This document shows positions 1 through 6,120 of a DNA stretch of 8,578 nucleotides, one piece after another. A program made the translations under genes and the position numbers. Under the pieces are notes generated by a model. It was not told the origin of the DNA, searched no databases, and saw only the letters and a program-made list of their open reading frames with translations. The DNA is from HIMB59 sp038124765 (GTDB taxonomy: Bacteria; Pseudomonadota; Alphaproteobacteria; HIMB59): the NCBI GenBank assembly GCA_038124765.1, contig JAYPCO010000037.1, positions 1 through 8,578 of the forward strand, read 5' to 3'. Numbering within the stretch: the stretch's first letter is position 1; each line of letters starts with the position of its first letter.

Positions 1-54
1 GCTTTTTCATGGGAGGCTTTAGATTTAGTTTCGGATTTTAAATCCTTAGCTTAA
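1..54 (+). CDS. C-terminal tail of an unidentified upstream gene
   Basis: Frame 1 is open from the window edge to a TAA at 52-54 and encodes 17 residues ending in DFKSLA. The stop is followed without a gap by the TTG start of tsaE, which suggests that this is the end of a real gene translationally coupled to tsaE. The fragment is too short to assign to a family. A chance open stretch of 17 codons cannot be excluded, so the call rests mainly on the tight junction. Confidence 0.45.
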   Translation, partial: AFSWEALDLVSDFKSLA

Positions 55-513
55 TTGAGCCCAGTCTTTCAAATTCCCACTGAACAAAAGCTTCTCCCTA
101 TTGCTCAATCACTTGCGAAGTCTCTAGATCATCAAAAAATTGTTTTTCTTGAAGGGGGTCTAGGCGCTGGTAAAACAACCTTTATTCGTTACTTACTAGA
201 AGCGATCAGCGCTCAGTATAAATCCCCCTTTGAATTTCAAGGAAGTCCTACCTACCAAAGAGAACACATCTATAATTTTGCAAAGTTGAATATTGTTCAT
301 TTTGATTTCTATCAAGTGGACGCGCCCCTGCGAATGGATTTAGAAGACTATATTGTAGATTATTGTATTTTAGTTGAGTGGCCCTTTGAGGAGTTAAAAA
401 AGAGATATGCACATGAGGCAATGTTTATTAAGATAATCCAAGATAACAAAAAGCGTGTGATTGAAATGCAATCCCAAAATACACAATGGCTTCGTCAAAT
501 AAACTTGATCTAA
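55..513 (+). CDS. tsaE: tRNA threonylcarbamoyladenosine biosynthesis ATPase TsaE
   Basis: This 152-residue protein is the P-loop ATPase that works with TsaB and TsaD in the cytoplasm to make t6A at position 37 of ANN-decoding tRNAs. The Walker A motif GGLGAGKTT lies at residues 34-42, SPTY at 64-67, the family signature HFDFYQ at 82-87 and VEWP at 107-110. The length is normal for TsaE. I chose the TTG at 55 because it directly follows the upstream stop, leaves the expected roughly 30 residues before the P-loop, and no in-frame ATG occurs before the P-loop. There is no good Shine-Dalgarno sequence; a GGAGG at 12-16 is too distant. The 3' end overlaps amgK by 28 bases. The tsaE-amgK-murU order is common in alphaproteobacteria (from memory). 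The family call is secure; only the start is uncertain. Confidence 0.93.
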   Translation: MSPVFQIPTEQKLLPIAQSLAKSLDHQKIVFLEGGLGAGKTTFIRYLLEAISAQYKSPFEFQGSPTYQREHIYNFAKLNIVHFDFYQVDAPLRMDLEDYIVDYCILVEWPFEELKKRYAHEAMFIKIIQDNKKRVIEMQSQNTQWLRQINLI

Positions 514-1454
514 TTAATATCAAAAAATATTTATCACAAAAAAATATTAAAGTTGGATCCTTTCTTCCTTTTAAGTCCGATGCCTCGGATAAAGTGTTTA
601 AAGTTTGTCAAACCGCAAACCAAAAAATTTTAATGCTCTCTTTTCATAATAAGCCTAGTGAATATCAAAAATATGTTCGAGCCACAGAGGTTTTAATGAA
701 TCAAAATGTCGATACCCCTCAAATAATTGACCAAAGCTCTCATCATAAATGCGTTGTCATGGATTATTTCCCCATCGCTAATGCTGCTAAATATTATAAG
801 AAAGAACACCAAAAAAGTATTTTATCTCAAGCTGTAAAATCGCTCGTAAAACTTCAAGCGCCGAGAAAAAAATTTTCGGGAATACCACTAAAACCCTCTG
901 CTAATTTGATAAAAGACGCCAGTCGGGGAGTAGAAACTTATATTGAGCACTATGAGCATAAACTGCAAATCGGATATTATCTCAATAGGCTTATTCAACT
1001 TTCGATAAAAAAAAATTTCGCTCATCTTGCCAAATTCAAGCCCACGTTAACCCACGGTGATTATTTTTTAGATAATTTCATTTATTATCAGGGTTTTTTA
1101 TATGTGATTGATCATCAAGATCTTCACTATAATCATCCCCATCTTGATATTGCCTCATTAATATTTGATGCAAGACGACAATACTCTACGGCTACTGAAG
1201 AAAAACTGATTGTAAATTATGCACGTCTTCAAAAAAAATCAGTGCAAGAGACTAAGGAAAGTATTCATTTAGTAAGTCTCGCAAGGAATATGAGAATTCT
1301 CGGCAATTGGGTGCAGCTTCATAATAAAGGCAAGTCCCACTATTTAAAAAAATATAGGAAGATCACCTGGGCGCAAATTTTAAAACACGTCAATGAACTT
1401 CGATTGTGGGATTTGCGAGAAATCTTTCAAGAAATTATTAAAAAGACAACTTAG
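486..1454 (+). CDS. amgK: N-acetylmuramate/N-acetylglucosamine kinase AmgK (aminoglycoside phosphotransferase fold)
   Basis: The 322-residue protein has the aminoglycoside/choline kinase fold. The catalytic loop is HGDYFLDN at residues 190-197 (catalytic Asp192, metal-binding Asn197) and the metal-binding motif is IDHQD at 208-212. The hinge region VMDYFP is at 91-96, and a C-terminal segment near 266-285 (SLARNMRILG, then GKSHYL) is typical of the alphaproteobacterial family. AmgK phosphorylates the anomeric hydroxyl of MurNAc (and GlcNAc). MurU then converts MurNAc-1-phosphate to UDP-MurNAc, bypassing de novo synthesis during peptidoglycan recycling. The ATG at 486 overlaps tsaE by 28 bases, and the stop lies 4 bases before murU, so the three are very likely cotranscribed and translationally coupled. 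Substrate assignment rests on fold plus the murU neighbour; another small-molecule kinase is possible but less likely. Confidence 0.82.
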   Translation: MASSNKLDLINIKKYLSQKNIKVGSFLPFKSDASDKVFKVCQTANQKILMLSFHNKPSEYQKYVRATEVLMNQNVDTPQIIDQSSHHKCVVMDYFPIANAAKYYKKEHQKSILSQAVKSLVKLQAPRKKFSGIPLKPSANLIKDASRGVETYIEHYEHKLQIGYYLNRLIQLSIKKNFAHLAKFKPTLTHGDYFLDNFIYYQGFLYVIDHQDLHYNHPHLDIASLIFDARRQYSTATEEKLIVNYARLQKKSVQETKESIHLVSLARNMRILGNWVQLHNKGKSHYLKKYRKITWAQILKHVNELRLWDLREIFQEIIKKTT

Positions 1455-1458
1455 TACT

Positions 1459-1827
1459 ATGGATGCTTTGATCTTAGCGGCNNNNNNNNNNNNNNNNNNN
1501 NNNNNNNNNNNNNNNNNNNNNNNNNNNNNNNNNNNNNNNNNNNNNNNNNNNNNNNNNNNNNNNNNNNNNNNNNNNNNNNNNGGAAACAATCCGGATCTAG
1601 AAATTCTAGATAAACAGCATATTCAATTTCCAAGTGATCATCCCAACACTCAGTTTCAAGGCTGCCACATTATTCGAAAGGGAGCCTTAGACTCATATCC
1701 CCGTGTATTTAATATTCAGGAATACTGGAAAAATGCTTCTTTGAATAATTCTTTATACGGTTTTGAAACGTCTACTACCAACCAACACCTAGGTACAAAA
1801 GACTTGTATTTGCAAAATCAAAATTAA
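1459..1827 (+). CDS. murU: N-acetylmuramate-1-phosphate uridylyltransferase MurU, interrupted by an assembly gap
   Basis: Only the two ends are visible. The ATG at 1459 starts MDALILAA, the beginning of the nucleotide-binding loop of sugar-phosphate nucleotidyltransferases, just 4 bases after the amgK stop. After the gap, 81 residues remain. They include FQGCHIIRKGALDSYP and FNIQEYWKNA, and end with YGFETSTTNQHLGTKDL, which matches the MurU C-terminus (a histidine then a glycine-threonine pair near the end). The protein would couple UTP to MurNAc-alpha-1-phosphate to give UDP-MurNAc, as partner of AmgK. Family members are about 220-240 residues, so roughly 140 residues are missing, more than 100 N can hold. 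The frame happens to continue across the N run, but that has no evidential value. I infer a single intact gene with missing sequence, not a pseudogene. Confidence 0.75.
   Translation: MDALILAXXXXXXXXXXXXXXXXXXXXXXXXXXXXXXXXXXGNNPDLEILDKQHIQFPSDHPNTQFQGCHIIRKGALDSYPRVFNIQEYWKNASLNNSLYGFETSTTNQHLGTKDLYLQNQN
1482..1581. other. Assembly gap 1 (100 N) inside murU
   Basis: A run of exactly 100 N, a common placeholder length for a gap of unknown size. The murU ends on either side imply that about 400-450 bases are missing, judged from the usual length of the family. Any open frame spelled through the N run is an artefact. Confidence 0.97.
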
Positions 1828-1843
1828 CCCCCATATTAAGAAT

Positions 1844-2170
1844 ATGTCTATTGAACAAGTAAGCGATGCATCTTTTAAACAAAGTGTAATTGATAATTCT
1901 AATAATCAGCCTGTTTTGGTTGATTTTTGGGCAGAATGGTGTGGTCCTTGTAAGGCATTAGGGCCAATTTTAGAGAATGTTTCTGTGGAATTTGAAGGAA
2001 AGGTAGCCGTCAAAAAAGTAAATATTGATGAAAACCCCGAGGCCCCAGCAAACTTTGGAATTCGTAGTATCCCAACAATGATCCTTTTTAAAAATGGATC
2101 GATTGCAGATACGAAAATTGGATTAAGCTCTGAAGCGGATTTGAAGAACTGGCTAAACAGCCATCTTTAA
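1844..2170 (+). CDS. trxA: Thioredoxin
   Basis: This 108-residue protein is a standard-length thioredoxin with the active site WCGPC at residues 32-36, preceded by the conserved DFWAEW, and the cis-proline loop IPTMILFKNG. There is no signal peptide, so it is a cytoplasmic disulfide reductase receiving electrons from thioredoxin reductase and serving ribonucleotide reductase, methionine sulfoxide reductase and other targets. It starts 16 bases after murU, with only a weak purine stretch (AAGAA) before the ATG, and converges on dddP with 16 bases between the two stops. In many alphaproteobacteria trxA follows addB-addA downstream of murU (from memory). Here those two genes are absent and trxA follows murU directly. 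Confidence 0.97.
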   Translation: MSIEQVSDASFKQSVIDNSNNQPVLVDFWAEWCGPCKALGPILENVSVEFEGKVAVKKVNIDENPEAPANFGIRSIPTMILFKNGSIADTKIGLSSEADLKNWLNSHL

Positions 2171-2200
2171 AATTTAAACCTGACGATTACTTTAAATTTT
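2169..2200. terminator. AT-only inverted repeat between convergent trxA and dddP
   Basis: AAAATTTAAA (2169-2178) and TTTAAATTTT (2191-2200) form a perfect 10-bp inverted repeat with a 12-base loop. It spans the trxA and dddP stop codons at a convergent junction, where a bidirectional terminator would be expected. The stem has no G or C, so it would be weak, and such repeats arise easily by chance in AT-rich DNA. Confidence 0.35.
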
Positions 2201-3470
2201 CGTAAGGAAATGAACTGAGTTGCTGAAGACCATCTTTCGTTACGAGAAACTGGTCTTCCAACTTGACCCCCTCTTTTCCTCCAACCTCTCCGATATAACT
2301 TTCAACGCAAATAGTCATGTTCTCTAGAAAATAACCAGAGAAATCTGCGTTACTAAAATCACGATTGGGGTAGGCCACAAAAGGCCATTCATCACACAAA
2401 CCAATTCCGTGAATAATACACGGGTAGTGATTATCATAACAGTTAGAGGGAAGCGTCCATGCTTTTTCTGCAAATTCACGAAAACTTGTTCCTGCTTTTA
2501 TAAGTGATTTATTATGTTGAATATTTTCGACTGCCAACTCGTACAGCTTTTTTTGTTCTTCAGAGAAAATATTTCCTTCAACAAAAGTTCTAGAGATATC
2601 TGCACAATATCCATAGGGCCCTACCATGTCTGTATCAAAAGCAACGATATCACCTTTTTCAATTATTCTGTTACTGCACTCTTGTAACCAAGGGTTGGTT
2701 CTGGGACCAGAGACGAGTAAGCGAGTTTCAAACCATTCCCCACCGTTTTCAATATTGACTTTATGCATATAAGACCACAACTCCTCTTCTGTCATACCCG
2801 CTTGCAGTTTTTCTCGCATTAGATACATGCCCTTTTCGGCCGTCTCAATGGAGGCTTGCATACAAATTAATTCATCTACTGATTTAATTGAACGAGCAGT
2901 TTCTATTAATTTTTGGGCATTAAGTAGTGTGACATTGAATTGCTGTAAAAGTGCTTGTATGCCCACTGGGTCAGAGACGTCAATAGCCAGTCGGTTATTA
3001 TCAGGGCTATACTTCTTCATTAAATCTTGCACCATGCCAGCCCACTGTTTGGCATTCTGGTCGACAAAATTATTGGCTGAAAAAAAATCCCAACTAACTA
3101 CTTCTTGGATTTCATCAATCGTACACAAATGCTCGGATAAATGCTCACTTTTAGGGTAATCAAAAAGAATTACTTTGCCATCTGCTGGAATAAAAACAAA
3201 TCTCACTAGTTCGTGCATGGTAAATAAGCTCATATTCCTGCTATCGGTAGCATAGCGAATATTGATTGGGTCAAAGAGAATACACGCCCCAATATTATTT
3301 ATTTGCAATTGTTCTTTGACACGATTGAGTCGATACATACGCATTCGATCAAAATTAATTTTTTCCTCATAGAGTCGAGGCTTAAATTGGGTATCCTGAG
3401 CAGGGGTAACAAGCTCCTTAAACTTAGGGCCAATTTTTCTTTCTGCAAATTTACTAGTAAATGTACTCAT
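2187..3470 (-). CDS. dddP: DMSP lyase DddP (M24 metallopeptidase-like fold)
   Basis: The 427-residue protein has the creatinase/aminopeptidase (M24) fold: an N-terminal domain to about residue 190, then the pita-bread catalytic domain. Metal ligands are visible as Asp279, Asp281 (FDTDMVG) and Asp291 (CADISRTF), His354 (HGIGLCDEWP), Glu390 and Glu405. From memory, crystallised DddP uses Asp295, Asp297, Asp307, His371, Glu406 and Glu421; the spacing agrees to within one residue. Asp360 and Tyr349 fall where I recall catalytic Asp377 and Tyr366. Xaa-Pro peptidases have HGxGxxxHE at this site, whereas this protein has HGxGxCDEWP, the DddP form. DddP cleaves dimethylsulfoniopropionate to dimethyl sulfide and acrylate in the cytoplasm. 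There is no signal peptide. The gene is the last of a likely three-gene operon after the aconitase X subunits, 50 bases downstream. No strong ribosome binding site is seen. Confidence 0.9.
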   Translation of the reverse strand: MSTFTSKFAERKIGPKFKELVTPAQDTQFKPRLYEEKINFDRMRMYRLNRVKEQLQINNIGACILFDPINIRYATDSRNMSLFTMHELVRFVFIPADGKVILFDYPKSEHLSEHLCTIDEIQEVVSWDFFSANNFVDQNAKQWAGMVQDLMKKYSPDNNRLAIDVSDPVGIQALLQQFNVTLLNAQKLIETARSIKSVDELICMQASIETAEKGMYLMREKLQAGMTEEELWSYMHKVNIENGGEWFETRLLVSGPRTNPWLQECSNRIIEKGDIVAFDTDMVGPYGYCADISRTFVEGNIFSEEQKKLYELAVENIQHNKSLIKAGTSFREFAEKAWTLPSNCYDNHYPCIIHGIGLCDEWPFVAYPNRDFSNADFSGYFLENMTICVESYIGEVGGKEGVKLEDQFLVTKDGLQQLSSFPYENLK

Positions 3471-3520
3471 GTTATCAATTAGATTTAATCACTCTTTTTT
3501 TAAAAATAAAATAATTAAAA

Positions 3521-3922
3521 TTAAAGTTCAAAATTTATACCATTTTCATTTAAGGAAATATTTTTCAAATGGAGCTTCTCAATATTTGATATTTGATACA
3601 TTGGAATAGGGCTTAACTGTAAGTTTTCTGCAACTATGGATGCTAGACAGACAATAGCATCTATATCTTCCATCAGTATAGCGCTAGGGGCTATTTTTTT
3701 TCTAATCAACTCTAATAAGACAGAGGCACTTGAACTAGATCCGATAAAATTTTTGACGGCTATAATTTTATTACTTAAACTAAATCCGATATCAGGGTGA
3801 TTTTTTTGAATTAACTCGCCTGTGTTAACTTCAACCCCGCCCCAAAAGCTAAATGGCTTCAAGCAATAAACAGGACCATTACAATTTCCAGAAATTAAAT
3901 TCTTAATCTTATAATCTGTCAT
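3521..3922 (-). CDS. Aconitase X small (swivel-domain, DUF126) subunit
   Basis: This 133-residue protein matches the aconitase X swivel domain, a beta-barrel lid that closes over the catalytic subunit. Recognisable segments are SFWGGV (residues 25-30), followed by a TGELI turn and NHPDIG, and the serine-rich loop GSSSSASVLLELI (61-73), which supplies the active-site serine in the aconitase superfamily. A further match is the C-terminal SIVAENLQLSPIPMYQI stretch. Its ATG lies inside the end of the large-subunit gene (14-base overlap), so the two are translationally coupled and form one enzyme. It lies 50 bases upstream of dddP on the same strand. Codon choice is strongly AT-rich. The family is clear; the substrate is not visible from this subunit. 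Characterised bacterial members dehydrate cis-3-hydroxy-L-proline, while archaeal ones dehydrate phosphomevalonate. Confidence 0.85.
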   Translation of the reverse strand: MTDYKIKNLISGNCNGPVYCLKPFSFWGGVEVNTGELIQKNHPDIGFSLSNKIIAVKNFIGSSSSASVLLELIRKKIAPSAILMEDIDAIVCLASIVAENLQLSPIPMYQISNIEKLHLKNISLNENGINFEL

Positions 3923-4777
3923 TGATTAATTTTCCTTTGATAGCCGACTGAACACAATCAGACAAAGATCCAAACACAGAACGATAACCGGTATTGGGAA
4001 GTGAGTAGTTAGCAAATTTACCCGAGTTGGTCATTAATACTCCTCGTATATCCTTCAGAATAGGGGTGACGACAACGCAAGTATCCTGAACTATGGTAAT
4101 ACCGCAGGCTAAGATTTTTTCTAAAATCCCTTTATCTTCAAGCATTCTATAAACAAATCGTGAAGTGCAAACATAAAAAGGGATAGCAAAGGGCTTAGCG
4201 GGTAAAAGGCTAGCTAATTCTTCAAACTCTTCATAGGAGAAATGGGGGGAGCCCAAGGCCACACAGTCTACTTGTTCACCAATCTCTCCGTCACCCAAAT
4301 ACGACCATTCAGCATTTAACATGTCTTTGGAGATTTCGATAATTTCTAAATTTTTGGCATTTAGATATTTATCAGCCTCAGGGGTAATATTGCTGATATG
4401 AAATAAACCAACCGCACCGGTAGAGGCAGCTGCAGCACCGAGTGCCTTCAGGCCATCTTCATTATTTTCCATTGCGTGATNNNNNNNNNNNNNNNNNNNN
4501 NNNNNNNNNNNNNNNNNNNNNNNNNNNNNNNNNNNNNNNNNNNNNNNNNNNNNNNNNNNNNNNNNNNNNNNNNNNNNNNNAAATCATAGAGTTTTTTTGC
4601 AAACATTAACCCCGACTCACCAAAGTATAAACAACTATCGGTATGGCTTGAGGAAATGGCCACTAGCTCTTGTGTGCCTAAGATGCTGGCGGTTTTTTTA
4701 AGAATATCAAAGGCCATTGCGGAACCCTCGTTGAGGATGGGCATTTTATCTTTAGAAATATTAAGTATTTTAGCCAT
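3909..4777 (-). CDS. Aconitase X large (catalytic, DUF521) subunit, interrupted by an assembly gap
   Basis: Before the gap, 65 residues are visible, including the N-terminal signature SSSHTDSCLYFG (42-53). After it come about 189 residues with KALGAAAASTGAVGLFHI, VALGSPHFSYEEF, VCTSR, DTCVVVTP, MTNSGKFANY and FGSLSDCV, all recognisable aconitase X blocks. The cysteines in these blocks are candidates for Fe-S cluster ligands. The enzyme would dehydrate a hydroxy acid together with the overlapping small subunit. Family members are about 400 residues, so roughly 150 residues are missing, and the two halves are out of frame across the 100 N. In-frame continuity needs a true gap length of 2 modulo 3. 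The ATG at 4472 is internal to the domain, not a start. The gene is first in the leftward operon and diverges from the Rieske gene. I infer an intact gene with missing sequence, though a real frameshift inside the gap cannot be excluded. Confidence 0.82.
4481..4580. other. Assembly gap 2 (100 N) inside the aconitase X large subunit
   Basis: Exactly 100 N, the same placeholder length as the first gap. The coding frames on the two sides do not match across 100 bases, and the protein family implies about 450 missing bases, so the run is not a measured length. Confidence 0.97.
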
Positions 4778-4848
4778 TATTTGATTTATTTTTTAAATAC
4801 TACTTCATAAAAGAATAATATCTAAATGATGATTTTATAGCGTAATTC

Positions 4849-4869
4849 GTGATTGACACTTCAATTCAC
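4849..4869. promoter_or_regulatory. Imperfect inverted repeat over the -35 box (possible operator)
   Basis: GTGATTGA (4849-4856) and TCAATTCAC (4861-4869) are inverted copies apart from a single extra base, separated by CACT. The repeat covers the whole -35 hexamer of the rightward promoter, where a repressor would act, in the only intergenic space between the two divergent operons. No regulator gene is in the window to pair it with, and the length is modest for AT-rich DNA. Confidence 0.3.
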
Positions 4870-4881
4870 CTTCCATTAAAT
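4853..4881 (+). promoter_or_regulatory. Sigma70-type promoter for the Rieske operon
   Basis: A perfect -35 hexamer TTGACA at 4853-4858 is followed after 17 bases by TTAAAT at 4876-4881, a four-of-six match to the -10 consensus. It lies about 30 bases upstream of the Rieske ATG, leaving a short leader. It would drive the rightward operon. No equally good promoter is seen for the leftward operon; the best candidate on that strand is a lone TATTAT without a clear -35. Confidence 0.55.
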
Positions 4882-4900
4882 AAAACCACATTTAAGTAAA

Positions 4901-4905
4901 AGAGG
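4901..4905 (+). promoter_or_regulatory. Ribosome binding site of the Rieske gene
   Basis: AGAGG ends 7 bases before the ATG at 4913. It is the clearest Shine-Dalgarno sequence in the window and fixes this start. Most other genes here have only weak purine stretches or depend on coupling to the upstream gene. Confidence 0.6.
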
Positions 4906-4912
4906 GTTACTG

Positions 4913-6106
4913 ATGAGAGATATCTCTGTTGGCACGACAAATTTAGAGAGCGAGTTCATACCTCAGCGTCATCAACTAGAACAGTGTATTAAACCCATCC
5001 ACGAGGCTCACGGTGTTCCTAATGAATATTACACTCGAAGAGAATGTTTTAATTTAGAAAAAGAGCATCTGTTTAATAAGGGATGGTACGCAGTAGGATT
5101 TGTCAAAGATCTCCCGCAGCCCGGTTCAGCAATCCCTGTTAATTATTTTGATAATCCCATGCTGCTTGTTCGCAGCAAGCAAGATAAAAAAATTCGTGTC
5201 TTTCAAAATGTATGCCGTCATCGAGGGATGATCCTTATTGAAAAACCCACTGTCTTAAAAGGAGCTATTCGGTGCCCGTATCACTCTTGGTGCTATAAAC
5301 AAACTGGGGAAGTAGTGGCAACGCCACATATTGGTGGCCCGGGTTATAATTTTCATTCAGGAATTAAAAATGAAGAACTTTCCTTGTTCGAAGTGAGATC
5401 ACATATTTGGAGAGATGTTATTTTTGTAAATCCGGATGGAATGGCGCCGCCCTTTGAAGAAGTTTACAAACCCTTATTAGATCGATGGAAGGTTTTCGAG
5501 CAGCCCATGTATTCAGATATGAGTGACTCCTCTTTTACCTTAGAGCTAGCGGGTAATTGGAAACTAGCAGTAGAAAATTATCTAGAGTCCTATCACCTTC
5601 CTTGGGTGCACCCGGGATTAAATAGTTATTCCAAACTAGAGGACCATGAAAATATTGTTGAATACGGACATTATTCGGGGCAGATTAGCTACAAATACAT
5701 TCCTCAATATACAACTGGCAAACAATTTACAAATTTCAAAGATTTGGGTCCTGAATGGGATACCAAAGGGGAGTACATTGTATTATTTCCTAATTTAGTT
5801 TTAGGTGTTCAAAAAGATCATATTTTTAACCTTATCATTGAACCTTTATCCCCTAACTCAATAAGGGAGCATATAGAAATCTACTACTCTGATCCTTCGA
5901 TGTTGTCGGATGAATATAAAAAAACACGTCAAGAAAATGCCCACTTATGGAAGACAGTTTTTGAGGAAGATATTTTTGTTGTGGAGGGGATGCAAAAGGG
6001 ACGCTATGCCAAGAATTTTGATGGAGGCCGTTTTTCTCCTGTGATGGATGAACCTACCCATGTCTTTCATGATTGGTACGCAAGAAAAATTCTAAACAAT
6101 ATTTGA
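4913..6106 (+). CDS. Rieske non-heme iron oxygenase, alpha subunit (CntA/betaine-demethylase-like)
   Basis: The 397-residue protein has an N-terminal Rieske [2Fe-2S] domain with C-x-H-x17-C-x2-H ligands at Cys101, His103, Cys121 and His124. The C-terminal catalytic domain holds mononuclear iron ligands His228 and His233 in ENYLESYHLPWVHP, and probably Asp353 in EEDIFVVEG. The residue three before the first histidine is Glu225. In most ring-hydroxylating dioxygenases this bridging residue between the Rieske and iron centres is aspartate, while carnitine oxygenase CntA has glutamate (E205, H208, H213 as I recall), with the same spacing. This favours a quaternary-amine or N-methyl substrate (inference). 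The enzyme would use O2 and electrons delivered to its cluster. It is first in a rightward operon and has the clearest promoter and ribosome binding site of the window. No beta subunit or dedicated reductase with its own [2Fe-2S] domain is present. Substrate unknown. Confidence 0.9.
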   Translation: MRDISVGTTNLESEFIPQRHQLEQCIKPIHEAHGVPNEYYTRRECFNLEKEHLFNKGWYAVGFVKDLPQPGSAIPVNYFDNPMLLVRSKQDKKIRVFQNVCRHRGMILIEKPTVLKGAIRCPYHSWCYKQTGEVVATPHIGGPGYNFHSGIKNEELSLFEVRSHIWRDVIFVNPDGMAPPFEEVYKPLLDRWKVFEQPMYSDMSDSSFTLELAGNWKLAVENYLESYHLPWVHPGLNSYSKLEDHENIVEYGHYSGQISYKYIPQYTTGKQFTNFKDLGPEWDTKGEYIVLFPNLVLGVQKDHIFNLIIEPLSPNSIREHIEIYYSDPSMLSDEYKKTRQENAHLWKTVFEEDIFVVEGMQKGRYAKNFDGGRFSPVMDEPTHVFHDWYARKILNNI

Positions 6107-6120
6107 CTATTCCCCAACGA

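Noticed and set aside
2827..3159. A 110-codon open frame on the + strand inside dddP
   Set aside because: It is antisense to a well-supported dddP, has no recognisable family and no ribosome binding site; it is a shadow frame.
2187..3470. Reading dddP as a Xaa-Pro aminopeptidase
   Set aside because: The fold is M24, but the peptidase HGxGxxxHE motif is replaced by HGxGxCDEWP, and ligand spacing matches DddP.
3471..3520. A separate promoter or terminator between the aconitase X small subunit and dddP
   Set aside because: The 50 bases are nearly all A and T, and no paired -35/-10 boxes or GC-containing stem can be supported.
3909..4472. A separate 187-residue gene starting at ATG 4472
   Set aside because: The ATG lies inside the aconitase X catalytic domain, next to an assembly gap, with coding sequence continuing upstream into the gap.
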